Assembly (NCBI GenBank): GCA_002633005.1
Contig: NMRA01000066.1
Location: forward strand, 1,013,192-1,077,191
Length of the DNA: 64,000 nt
Origin: Phoronis australis
Lineage: Eukaryota; Phoronida; Phoronidae
Direction: 5' to 3'
Below the pieces are notes generated by a model, which searched no databases, was not told the DNA's origin, and worked only from the letters and a program-made list of their open reading frames with translations. Within the stretch, counting starts at the first letter, position 1, and each line of letters opens with the position of its first letter. This document shows, in pieces, positions 1 through 13,600 of the stretch. The position numbers were made by a program, and so were the translations under genes.

Positions 1-174
1 CATATTTAGCCCCATGCACCTACAATCTGCAGTTCAATGGTTTCATAAACATGTCATTAAAACTAGATTAAAGACTATCCGCATACACACCACAGTTGCC
101 CTCAGCCACAGTGTGGATCCACTCGAAAGATTTTAACACTTTAGACCCGATCAGTGTGTCATCTGCGTACCGGA

Positions 175-1667
175 AATTTCTTGGCATGCGTAAATTACAT
201 TTCCTTGATATCATAGGATACGGGAATTCGCACCTTTAAAAGGCATCTGCACAATAAGCTGGACATTTACAGTCTATGGTTGTCAGCATGTTATGACATA
301 GAATTTTGCCAATTAAACTCAGTCATCTTGATGTTAAATTCTACATCATTTTATCTGACAATTTGTGACGTGTACTGTATCTCGGTGTTAAATGTGATTA
401 GTTAATACTTTGTACATTGAGAGACTAATGAGGAGACAGTAGTAATATTTAGTGAAGTTATTGAAATGTGAACAAAAACTACCTTTAGCTAGTTCTAACT
501 CGCTAGCTTAAATTTCTAGCTTGTAGTCTTCTATCTTTTTGTAACATTTTAGCTAATGATGCCTTTGTACTCTTAGCAAGAGTTTAAAATCTATAACTGG
601 TGCCATCTATTCTTTTGCAGGCAAGGACCTTCAACGAGACTCCTATTAACCCAAGAAAGTGTGGTCACATTTTGACTAAGATACTCTACCTGGTCAACCA
701 GGTGAGGGCTTAAACTAATCTGTTTTGTTACGTCCATAAATCACACTCACAAGATCTGTATAGCAGTAATGCCACATAGTGAGCAGGCAAGAAACTTTCA
801 GTGTCCCAGCTAGTTGTGCATATGTTGTTACAGTTATTCTCGAGCTAGGTAATCACTACCATAAGGCAATCTTACATTGCTAAGTGGTTCTGTTCAAAAG
901 TAGGGGTTTCTTTGGTGAGTGGGATTCATTCCTTCTTCAGTCAGGTATGCACACGTCTTATTTTCGCTTTAGCGTGGTCAAAGTTGTCAACTTCTGCGAT
1001 ACAGTTGTTCTGGTTCGTGCACTTGGCTCTTCACATAAGTTGGGTTTTGCTTTACTCTGATGAAATGTTTCGATCCCGTCTTTATTCGAGTTTTGCTGTA
1101 GTACAAAGTTGATAGTTTTGGTATTTGTCAAAGGAACAAGGTCTTTTGTTTCAGTGTTCTTAGTCAGATTTGACTCGGTATTTATATACTCATTCTTCTT
1201 CACCATGGCAGTCACCGTCATGTTTTTTTTCAGGGCGAGCAACTGCAGACCACTGAGGCTACAGAGGCATTCTTTGCCATGACCAAGCTGTTCCAGTCGA
1301 AGGACGTCACCCTACGCCGAATGGTCTTCCTCTGTATTAAGGAGATGGCCAACATAGCTGAGGATGTTATCATTGTCACCAGCAGGTATTTTAGTGGTTC
1401 AGTGGCAGGCGTAGCCGGGCATTTTGGGCAATTTCACACTGGCCCTTGATGTGATAACAATCTTCATGATATTCACTCGAGCTTTCTGTTGCAGACGTCC
1501 AAAAGACATAAGAAACTGATGAATTACAATGACAGTCAATTTTCTTATTTCTATGCTTTTCTATGCATTGGGTAATCGCTTCTGTTGTGTCTGCGCAGTT
1601 TGACTAAAGACATGACCGGCAAGGAAGATGCATTCAGGGGACCGTCCATCCGAGCTCTCTGTACCAT
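175..1667 (+). repeat. First copy of a duplicated COPG segment ending at an assembly N
   Basis: Positions about 175-1667 are nearly identical to about 1670-3251, including three COPG exons (621-701, 1234-1385, 1599-1667) and all intron sequence between them. The third exon is cut at the N at 1668 in the middle of the Thr-Ile-Thr-Asp codons. The base after the N matches the sequence just after position 174, so the sequence jumps back to the start of the block. Copy 2 has scattered SNPs and one insertion of roughly 90 bp at 1898-1990. Translating both copies would repeat 78 residues that occur once in every COPG. The most likely explanation is two allelic haplotypes assembled in series; a true tandem duplication is the alternative. 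Confidence 0.85.
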
Positions 1668-4600
1668 NATTTCTTGGCTTGCGTAAAGTACATTTCCTTG
1701 ATATCATAGGATACGGGAATTCGCACCTTTAAAAGGCATCTTCACAATAAGCTGGACATTTGTAGTCTATGGTTGGCAGCAAGTTATGACAATAGAATTT
1801 TGCCAATTAAACTCAATCATCTTGATGTTAAATTCTACATCATTTTATCTGACTATATGTGACGTGTACTGTATCTTGGTGTTAAATGCGATTAGTTAAT
1901 TTATTTATTTATTTATTTATTATTGTGATACTTAAAATGAGGGTGGCCTCTTCAGTGATAGCACTGCTTTCCAAGAGGGGACTTAAATACCTTGTACATT
2001 GAGAGACTAATGAGGAGACAGTAGTAATATGTAGTGAAGTTATTGAAATGTAAACAAAAACTACCTTTAGCTATTTCTAACTCGCCAGCTTAAATTTCTA
2101 GCTTGTAGTCTTCTATCTTTTGTAACGTTTTAGCAAATGATACCTTTGTACTCTTAGTAAGAGTTTAAAATCTGTAACTGGTGCCATCTATTCTTTTTCA
2201 GGCGAGGACCTTCAACGAGACTCCTATTAACCCAAGAAAGTGTGGTCACATCTTGACTAAGATACTCTACCTGGTCAACCAGGTGAGGGCTTAAACTAAT
2301 CCGTTTTGTTACGTCCATAAATCACACTCACAAGATCTGTATAGCAGTAATGCCACATAGTGAGCAGGCAAGAAACTTTCAGTGTCCCAGCTAGTTGTGC
2401 ATATGTTGTTACAGTTATTCTCGAGCTAGGTAATCACTACTATAAGGCAATCTTACATTGCTAAGTGGTTCTGTTCAAAAGTAGGGGTTTCTTTGGTGAG
2501 TGGGATTCATTCCTTCTTCAGTCAGGTATGCACACGTCTTATTTTCGCTTTAGCGTGGTCAAAGTTGTCAACTTCTGCGATACAGTTGTTCTGGTTCGTG
2601 CACTTGGCTCTTCACATAAGTTGGGTTTTGCTTTACTCTGATGAAATGTTTCGATCCCGTCTTTATTCGAGTTTTGCTGTAGTACAAAGTTGATAGTTTT
2701 GGTATTTGTCAAAGGAACAAGGTCTTTTGTTTCAGTGTTCTTAGTCAGATTTGACTCGGTATTTATATACTCATTCTTCTTCACCATGGCAGTCACCGTC
2801 ATGATGTTTTTTTTCAGGGCGAGCAACTGCAGACCACTGAGGCTACAGAGGCATTCTTTGCCATGACCAAGCTGTTCCAGTCGAAGGACGTCACCCTACG
2901 CCGAATGGTCTTCCTCTGTATTAAGGAGATGGCCAACATAGCTGAGGATGTTATCATTGTCACCAGCAGGTATTTTAGTGGTTCAGTGGCAGGCGTAGCC
3001 GGGCATTTTGGGCAATTTCACACTGGCCCTTGATGTGATAACAATCTTCATGATATTCACTCGAGCTTTCTGTTGCAGACGTCCAAAAGACATAAGAAAC
3101 TGATGAATTACAATGACAGTCAATTTTCTTATTTCTATGCTTTTCTATGCATTGGGTAATCGCTTCTGTTGTGTCTGCGCAGTTTGACTAAAGACATGAC
3201 CGGCAAGGAAGATGCATTCAGGGGACCGTCCATCCGAGCTCTCTGTACCATCACAGATGTAAGTTGAGTTCTACTGTTACACTATGCAGAGGAGGCTAGA
3301 AGTGTGTGGCGAGGGTGGCCTGCACTCTGGGTTCAAATGAACAGCCTTTATTGTATAATTGAAATGTATGAGCCAAAGGTTCGTCTGGGTCAATACTCTT
3401 TCGTTGTTATGGTGTGGCACAAATTTTAGTCAAATCATCTGCCACAGTTTGTGTATATATTAACAGCGTGCTATCTTTTTTCAAAAAATTGTCTGAGTTT
3501 GTATTTTATTATTGGTTGTGCAGCAAAAGTGCTCCCCCCTCAAGACTTTTAGGCAACTGGCCTTGAATATTTGCTGAAAAATATATTGTTCCGTAATTTT
3601 CCTCATGCTCAACGAGACGGAACTAAGTCTTGTTTTAAAAAGTACGGACTGTCACACAGCATCATTGGGCTAAATGGCTATGACTTCCTGTTTACTTTTC
3701 AGAGCTCCATGTTACAAAGTATTGAGCGTTACATGAAGCAGGCCATTGTAGACAAGAACCCGAGTGTGTCAAGTGCTGCCTTGACATCCAGCCTGGTAAT
3801 TTCTATGATATTGCACTTTTTCAAATCAAACTGGTTTGTCAACATCTGTTTATCGGCCTCTTTCAAGTTTTGGCAAAGTCGTGGAAGGTATCCTAGCAGA
3901 GAAGCAAGGCGAAGTAATTCATTTGTGATAATATTTCACATTTTCTTGTTTTTATAAGCTGTCTGGACGTAACTGTTTGTGGAAACTATGTACAGTCTTT
4001 AGTGACATGTTTCTTGCACCTAAATTGAGATATGGGTGTTTTAGAACGTTGATCCAGTCGAGACATTATTTTGCAAACTGCACTTTTTCAGATAAGTTGT
4101 GTGAGGATGCACCTCTTGTAATGTAATACTTGTTGTAATTGGTGTAGCATATCATAGTGTAATACTACTATTATTCTTTGTGTCCATTTAATGCTTTGTT
4201 TCTGACATTTTATCAGCTGTATTTTCATGACAGACTGTGAGATACTGTTTATTTGTAGTCATGTTAAAACGAAATTGTCTTCGTTTCTGGTCTTCTGTTC
4301 TTCAAGGACGTCGGTAAAATGTATTTTATTTCTCGGCAGTAAGAAATAAGTGCCTCCTTCCGCTCTATTTTGTTAGACTTTGACACTTATTTTGGAGACA
4401 CTGCCATTCGCACTCACACCCTTTTCTCTGTCCCCCTCCCACGTCTAGCATATGGCCAAACAGGGCTGCTTGGATGTGATTAAGCGATGGGTGAATGAGG
4501 CGCAACAAGCAGTCACCAGCGACAACGTAATGGTCCAGTATCATGCACTTGGCCTCCTTTACCACATCCGACGCAGTGACAAACTGGCGGTCAGCAAGCT

Positions 4601-7600
4601 GGTCAGCAAGTTTATGAAGCAACACCTCAAGTCACCGTACGCGTTCTGCCTCCTGGTGAGTGTTTATGTACAGGGTGGGCTGAAAGTGTTGTAGTTCATG
4701 ACCACATCCTCAAGTCATAGTGCGCATGCTTCCTCCTGTTGAGTCTCAATGTACAGGGTGGGCTGAAAGTAATTTAAGTTGTTGTTCTTGACCACATCCT
4801 CGTACCATTGTGTGCCTGCTGCCTCCTGGTGAGTGTTTTTGTAAAGGGTGGGCTAGAATTGTGTTAAGTTATTCTAGTTCATGTAGCAGGTTCTCAAGTC
4901 ACCGTGCGCCTTCTGCCCGTGAGAGTTTTTGTACAGGGTTGGCTAGAAGTGGGTTACAGTTACTTGTAGTTCTGTCAAACTAGAAATGCCTTGATTTTGA
5001 TGATCTAGCATTCGGCAAGGTATTTTCACTTGAATTTAGAATGCATATGAGTTGGTGTTATAGGCGTTGTGCTGACTTAAATACGCCCAGATAAGCGACG
5101 GTATATGTGCAGTCTAAAGCATATCTTGTGACTAATCTGATCGATAGTGCTATTAATGGTGGAGCATTTACTGTAAACGTTTTGTTTTGATTTTTTGCGT
5201 CGGCATGTGTTGTTTCATCGGCTGTTGTTGTGGTTTCAGATCCGCATCGCTGCTCGGCTGATGGAGGAAGAAGACGCCGGCACCGACAGCCCAATGTTCG
5301 ACTTCATCGAAAGCTGCTTGCGACACAAGTCTGAGATGGTGATCTATGAGGCGGCGCACGCAATCGTCAACATGCGCCAGACGACGGCCAAGGAACTTGC
5401 GCCAGCGGTGTCGGTGCTGCAGCTCTTTTGCAGCTCTCCCAAGCCCACGTTGCGATTCGCTGCTGTCAAGACACTGAACAGAGTGAGTGCCGGAAACATT
5501 CAGCTGGGCATGTGTCCGGTTAGGAAAGATAAGAATTTGCTTGCATGATTCTTTATTTTTGGAAAAGACCCAAAGGAATGTCCTGCTGCAGTGCTTGGTC
5601 TAATTTCAACATTTACAAATTATTATAAATATTTTGGCTAAAATGTGTTTTAGCATGGATTTTCGGAAGGGAAAACCTAGCTCGGCACCAACTTCTTTGT
5701 CTTCACTATTTGTTCCTTTCATCTCTCGAGTTACGATACACATAACTGACCCACAATTCTCATCATGACGACCCAGAAGCCAAACTCATTGTCAGTATAG
5801 CCTTCCTTTATGATGGAAGATAAAGGGTAATTAACCGAACAGTTAGTACGATAGCTAAGCTATGAATCTGTAATTGTAATTTTACCACCTCAATAGCTAT
5901 TACCAGTCACTTTTGCCGTTGACAGAATTACGTGGCATGATGGGGGCACGGTGTTTTGTCTGATTTTTTTTCTCGAGCCTAAATTGCCTGAAGTTGTTAT
6001 TTGGCTTTACACTGTTGTGCTCTGGTATAATCTCATCAAATCCAGATGAACAATTAATTCACGCATAGTGGAGTCGGTGCTTCTGCGCTATTTGTCCGCA
6101 CCGTTTGCAAATGTCGCTGCTCTTCCTGTAGGTGGCCATGAAACATCCATCGGCTGTGACCGCCTGTAACCTTGACCTGGAGAACCTGATCACCGACGTC
6201 AACAGAAGTATCGCTACGCTGGCCATCACCACTCTGCTCAAGGTACGTAAGCCACTTGTTCGTCCATACTGCTTCAACCCTGAGATGTTCCTGGAATTTT
6301 GAAGGTGCTACTCATGCTCACTGTGTTGGGCATCAAACTGGTTCTCATACCTGGCACCTCTGAATGTGACTAGTGCTGGTTAAAGGATTGTAACAGTGTT
6401 ATCGTACATGGCAACCCCTGATATGTGGCGTTGTTAGACATTCCATGTTTGTTAAATTCATAATCTCGACCGTTTGTGCCGTATGACAGTGTTTTGTTCA
6501 TTTTATTTTCAACCCAAATTTCAGACTGGCAGTGAGAGCAGTGTGGACAGGTTGATGAAGCAGATCTCTTCATTCATGTCTGAGATCTCCGACGAGTTCA
6601 AAATTGTTGTCGTGGACGCCATCAGGTAAGAGGCCTTCTTCTGGTGGTGTCTTGTAAATAACAAACATCTGAAATTGAACTCTTTAGAGTGGTGAGGGCA
6701 CTAAAATGACTTTGGCTTGATCCATCAACTTTTGTTGAATTAGATGGACGGAGTCTACGAATACCACGCGTGACACAAAACACACACATGACATGGCTGT
6801 TCAGAAGTGTAAACTTAGTCTGTTTATGTGTATCACCATATGATAGGCCAGACAATGACTTGTCCTTTTGGCTTTGGGCCACTTGGTCTAAAACATGTAT
6901 GACGAATGAAATTTTACTGTTCCTTGTCATAATCTGTTCTGTTTAGACAAGTTATACTGACTCAACTGACTTGGTAGTACTCTACTTACATTCTCAAACG
7001 GGGTTATCTCTGTTACATAAGGGAGATCATACGTGCAATTGTACCTTTTCGTTACTTGAATAAGTAATTAAGCGTCAATAATGAGATCTATCAATGATTG
7101 GAGCTGAGTTGCTGCTAAACTCCATCTTCTTGACCATGCTCTATAATGCTTTACATGTACTAATAAAACGCAGAATTGATGAAGTAAGATTTTTTGCTCT
7201 GGTGGTAAGTTTTAACACGGACTACACTATGCCACTCAGTCTAATGTCCAGACACATCTGGTGTTAGGTAATTAGTACTAGAACGGAAATGAACTGTTGT
7301 CAGCACACTGAACGGCTGTGTGCGCGTGTAATCTACAATATTCTGTTGACATTCCAGATCACTGTGCATGAAGTTTCCACGCAAGCACGGCGTTATGATG
7401 ACGTTCCTCAGTTCCATGCTTCGTGACGAGGGAGGCTTCGACTACAAGAAGGCCATTGTTGACTGCATTATCAGCATCATCGACGATAACCCTGATGCCA
7501 AGGAAGCAGGTAGTAATAGCAAACGGACGTCTGACACCGACTTTCTGAATTTTGTCTTAAGTGTGATTGTTGGCGTCAGGTTATTGACATTGTTCAACAG

Positions 7601-10600
7601 TTTTAATGTGTCTCTTGACATCATGAAGTCTTGAATGTGAATTTTTAATTGGAATATCTGTCTGGGGCTTGTTTTGAAAAGCTGTTAGTTCTGAGACTTA
7701 AAAGCACAATTACAAACATGTCCAATTTTGTTTTTAGTTCACTTGTGCCATCAGAATGTAAGTATTCAAAGATAGTGCTTTGTTTAGTTTGAAACCCTAC
7801 TCGCGAAATATTTATTGGCAAATTCAGTGATGTGTAGGTACCAGTTTCTCAATATGAGTCTTGTTGAAATGACCACAAAAACTGATGACTGATTGTCTCT
7901 CCTTAGGCCTATCTCACCTGTGTGAGTTTATTGAGGACTGTGAGCACACGGTACTGGCTACACGCATACTCCACCTGCTGGGCAGAGAGGGGCCACGCAC
8001 AGCCACACCTTCCAAGTATATCCGCTTCATCTACAACCGTGTTATCCTGGAGAATGCCCCCGTGCGCGCTGGTAAGCTTAGTTGAAATCTGCTGTCACTT
8101 GTTGCTGTCCACATCAATGTTACATATTTAAGATACCTTAACATTTCATTCAGCACCATAATTGTTTGACATGGCAAGTTAGCATTCCTACTTACATACT
8201 ATAAAACCATTGGACCATATAGATTTCATAGATTGCTTTGATTGAGTGATTCATTGCCATTATCTTGATTCATTTCAATTTGGAGTCTGCGATTTCATCT
8301 TGTCACGATCTAATTAGCACTGCATTGGTCTTTAGTTGCTCTGAAGGTCTGCCTATTAACGGAAGCCAGACAACTGTGGAAATAAACATTTAATGGAAAA
8401 CCATTCCAATGTTTATAAAAATAAAAAGCTCCTGCTCAAATGACAGCCCTTTAAAAGGAGGGTGGATGATGCCTAGGCTTCTGTTAGACATGTTAAGGCA
8501 CTTACATCGATTTCCTTATCTCACAATTCTGCCTCGATGAGAAATTTATAAATTGTACGTTTTTCTATGAAACTGCCAATAATAAGTTCCCTTCTTGTTA
8601 AATGATTGTTGCACTTGTTTATGGTTTTCAAAATGTACCATGAAAAATACACATAGTTGACATTTTTTATTCATATGAAGTTAATTTACCCAGGGACTCT
8701 GCATCGTAAGTTTGCAGTTTTATTTTCTAGTAATATTTGACATTTCTTTATTATGCTTACTTTTTAATTTCTTTTGCCAATGATCTGACTGCTTGATAAA
8801 TTCTGATATTCTCTAGTTCACTGATAACTTGTCATATTCCTCTCCAGCTGCGGTCACCGCACTTGCCAAGTTCGGTGCCCACTGCGATGATCTATTGGAC
8901 AGTGTGATGGTGCTGCTGAACCGGTCACAGCTGGACACGGACGATGAAGTACGCGACCGCGCCACCTTCTACTGGAACATTCTCAGCCAGAAACAGGCAG
9001 CACTCAACTCAGCCTTCATTCTGAATGGTGAGTCGTTTTGTGGTCCATGTCGTCAAAGGCTTTTGAGAAATCTAGAATTGGTTGAAGTTCAACTTGGAGT
9101 TTTTGGAATTGATTGTGCTTTGAATTGAAATTATCTCTCAACTGTCAGTAAGTTATTGGTTCCTGTTGTGTCTTGTCTGATACTGTAAATGTGATGAGTG
9201 TGATCCTGCTGATTGTATCGAAATGCTTCTAGAAAACTTGTATGGGAACAATTTACACTATGTCACAATCAGTGGTCACTGTCTGCAGGTCTGCAAGTGT
9301 CAGTTGTTGGTCTAGAGAGAGCTCTGCACAATTACTCCATGGAACCTTCAGAGACACCATTTGACATGAAGACTGTGCCTCTGGCCACTCAGCCGATGAC
9401 AGAACAGAAAACCAGTAAGTCTTATCGGTGGTTTACATAGTAGTCTACATTCTATGAAAAGTTATGGTGTTTCAATGACAGCACATTTTGGAGAGGTCTA
9501 TTTTAATTGGAAAATTTTGTAGCACTCAACGAGATTACCACTGAAGGTGGCATCTGGCTTAGGTAACATAAAATTTTTGGAACTTAAAGAAACTTTCCAG
9601 TGTTATCAAACGAACGTCCTAGGCTTATGAATCTTTTGAAATTTTTATTTGACTTGTTCCATTCATTTGCAGAAGAGGAAGACCGCTTGTTAATAACAAG
9701 CAGTAAAGTCATTGGTTTGTTCACAGTTTTCTTGTTGATGTTCATTTGCTGTCTTGTTCTTTATTGTTAGTTCTTCAGACCTCTGTGTCAAAACAAAAGT
9801 TATTCGTTATTTGTTGTTCATGGTGCGATCATTCGTACTGAATTGATGTCATAGCCAACATTATTTGTTATTTATGATGCAATCATTTACACCGAATTAA
9901 TGTTATAACGAATTCTATATGATGTCATTCAAACTCAATTGATATAATTCCCAAGGTTTTTGGATTATGATTTAAACAAATAAACCCTTGCAAGGTTTTA
10001 CAGTGTGGTTACTGATTAATTGTTATATGTCTTTTCAAAATGATACTAATAATAATAATAATATATATATATGAATATGTCAATCTCAATATGGCGTCAA
10101 AAATATGTTGCAAACATATTAAATCTTGTCAGCACACAATCTGTTAGCCACATCACGAGAACTAATGAACATTAGCCATATTGAGATTGACATGTTCATA
10201 TGCACTGACTGGAGATCAAGGGTAAGATGCCCACTACTAAGCCTAATTGGATTTCTGTGTTTGACCAGTGGTCCCGATGGCTCAGTGGCTAGCAGAATGT
10301 CCTGGGCTCGAGTCCCGGTCGGGGGCAAAAATCTTTTCAAACTGATATTCATTAAGTCACGCGATATGGCCAACAGATGGAGTGCTGACTCGACTTAAAT
10401 GGATCAGGTTATTCATAATTATTGACTTTGTGCTTAGAGGACGACACAAAATATGTGTTAGGATGAAGTAATTCTTTGTAGTTAAGTCAGAGTTGTCCTG
10501 ATTGATCTAGCGGCCATGTTTCTGTGACATTTAGTGTTTCACTTTCTAGCCAATCGACCATCGCCTGTTGGTGACGCTGTCTCGGCCAGACCGAGTGAAA

Positions 10601-13600
10601 AGGTGACTGCCTCACGACAAGATATCTACGCTGGTATGTTAACTCAACAGTCATCACAATAGCTCATCATGTCTGCAATGACTGCATGAAGCGAGTGCAA
10701 CTTGTGTTAAGCGTTGTCCAAAGATACCAAATTTAAAAAGCAAGTGTTCGTTGTAGTACTGTGCACTGGCACAAATACTTCACAAACACCCTCTGTGTAT
10801 TCCTGTCATTGGTATGTTCAGTTGTGAGATTTTGTGCCATGGCTGTAGTATGCTATGACCTGTTAGAGTAGACTCTTGAACTGATTGAACAAAATACCAT
10901 TTCCCCGTCTAAGTGGATCATTCCAACTGCTTTGACGGTTAGTTTGGCGTTCTCTCAACTGTGTTGATAGAGGAATTCCACTTGCACTCAACAGTCATGT
11001 GGGATGTTAGGTATTCCGGATCATTTTGTTGATTTATGTATGTGCAGCTTTGTATACACCTGTGTTGGGTGCTGTTCTTCATTCGACTTTCTCCTTTTCA
11101 TTTGTAGAACAACTTGCGGCTGTGCCCGAGCTAGCCAACCTTGGACCTCTGTTCAAGTCTTCCACTACGCCAGTAGAGCTGACAGAGTCTGAGACAGAGT
11201 ACGTTGTGCGCTGTGTCAAGCACACGTTCTCAGAACACATCGTGTTCCAGGTAGGGTTCTCAGATTGGCGCTCTCATTAGGTCTCATGTGGGAAATGGTT
11301 TATGTCAACATTGGGCTTCCAAACCTGTGACAAGATGCTTCACAAATATCTTGTCGAAATGCGGTAGGGTCCATTTTTTCCATAGCTAGTACTCTAATTT
11401 TAGTTGCCTGGCTTCGTTACAGATGTCGAAAATGCAACCTACAAAGGATAAAACGCTGTAAAATTTGTAAGATTGCATACTTGTCTTCTCAGTATATCAA
11501 ATAAACACAAAAAAATCACGAACCCCAACTGGGAATCGAACCACAGGTCTCTAGATTGCCTGTCTAGTGCTCTCACCACTGAGCTACTGAGGACCCGATA
11601 TCTGTGCAGTTACTGCTTACAGCCAACTGTTAAGTCATACATCCCATGAGCGGTGTTTCGCGTTTTTCACAAGGTATTTAGTGCACAGATATCGGGTCCT
11701 CAGAGGTGAGAGCACTAGACTGGCAATCTAGAAACCTGTGATTCGATTCCCAGTTGGGGTTCCTGATTTTTCTGTGTTTATTTGATATACTTCACTGCTG
11801 GCCAACCGCAGCGTCTATATATTTACCTAATCTTCTCAGTGTTCTGGTAGGGCACGCTTTTAGTCTCCAGTTCTTGTAAGTTTTCTTTTTTAGTTACTGT
11901 TGGTTTTTTTACAATGTGAGTACCGATCCTGTTCCGACAAAGCACTGAGTATGTTTCTGGCTCTTGACTTTCTCAGATTTCCATGAAACCACTCATGAAT
12001 CAGTTACGGAAATTCATATCGTTTTCATCATATGTGGTCGCACAGCCTTATCATTTTCAATTTTGCCATGTTATTTTGCTTGGCAGTTTGACTGCACAAA
12101 CACACTGAATGACCAGCTGTTGGAGAACGTCACCGTTCATATGGAGACTGGAGACGGCTTTGAGCCAGAGTGCATGGTGCCGGCGCAAAAACTGGTGTAC
12201 AACACACCGGGGATAGCGTACACATGTTTCAGTGTTCCCGATGACCCTGTGTCTGGTGAGTATGCTTCCTGTGAAAGACGTTGAGTACTGATAGTTTGAT
12301 TCCGTATATCAGACGACTGATTAAAAACACTAATGTTCATTTATTATGTAAACGTGCACAAGAATGGTCTGTAATGAGTTTGTGCCTTTGCTTGTCCTCC
12401 ATAAAGTGTTATGAATTGACTCAAGGGGCATCTTGGGTACCCCTGTTTCAATAACGGATTTTGAAAAACCTGCTTATGGAAGCGAGTGTATTAGGTACCA
12501 CAAAACCTATATACCCTTCAAAACAGGACTCACCCAGTTAATCATTCCCAAAACTCTGCCTGGCCTCTAACGGTCATGGCCTTAGGTCTAATTTTCACAT
12601 ATTTTCTCTTAAGTTTCCCCTTGTGTTTCTTCAGATCTCATCGGCTGCGGTGGTAGTTCCTAAGTTTACTTTCATACTCCCTGAAGATTGTCTTAGACAG
12701 TATAATTTGGCTCATTACTAACTGGAAATATGTTCAAATTGGCGATCACGTGTGGTGAACATTATACCATGCTGCAGTATGCGCAAGCCTAAAATGGTAA
12801 CCCTCTTGTGTGAAATGTTGTTGAAACATGAGCAGCTTACTTTCTGTTGGCTGCACTCCCAGGATTGTCAGTGATTTTGGACATTGAATGCATACAAACA
12901 TAAGTTGCAAGATGTGGACCTCTTGCTGAGCCGTTCACGTCACTGTGTGATGTTCGGGTTTTAAATACACGCCAGGGGGACATTAATTAACATGCAAAAA
13001 GGCAATTTCAAGATGACCGGATATCTGCATAACATCAAAATTGGTTGCGGTTGCGGTCCCTTTTAAATTTCACGAATGAAACTGCCTTGGTTTGCTTGGA
13101 CTTGGACTGGTGTGCGACGCTGATTTCCAATCTCGAGCCGTTGATGGTGAGTTTTAATGTCCCCTCGATTGTTCCTAAAGCCTGAACTGTTTTCCAGTAT
13201 TTTGCGCTTATTCAATGGATCTGTTTCTTCACAGTTACTGGTACGTTCAGCTGTACACTCAAGTTCATCGTCAAGGACTGTGACCCTAACACTGGTGAAC
13301 CCGATGATGAGGGATATGAAGATGAATATGTGGTGAGTGATTTTTCAAGTCCTGTTGGTTAGAGATCTTCTTCAATGTACTACACATCGTAATCGTTATG
13401 TTTGCACTATCTTGATTACAATAAAATCCTGCCAGTATGGGCCATAAATATTTTGCAAAATTGACCTTTATTCATTTTAGAAAGGCTCCTGACATTGTTG
13501 TGAAGGGCCTCAGTATCTCAAAACATTGTCCGATCAAGTCACTGAAGTAGTCATAGTGTCATAGGAAGTGTGCTGACACTCCGCTACCAATGTATCTTGG

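Noticed and set aside
912-1112. 66-codon frames in both copies of the COPG intron (also 2493-2693)
   Set aside because: They lie in an intron, start at TTG and have no motif; they are identical only because the block is duplicated.
9673-9707. Possible COPG microexon starting after a TTTGCAG acceptor
   Set aside because: It is 35 bases long and would break the frame. The exons 9289-9414 and 10550-10633 join directly in phase and match COPG without it.
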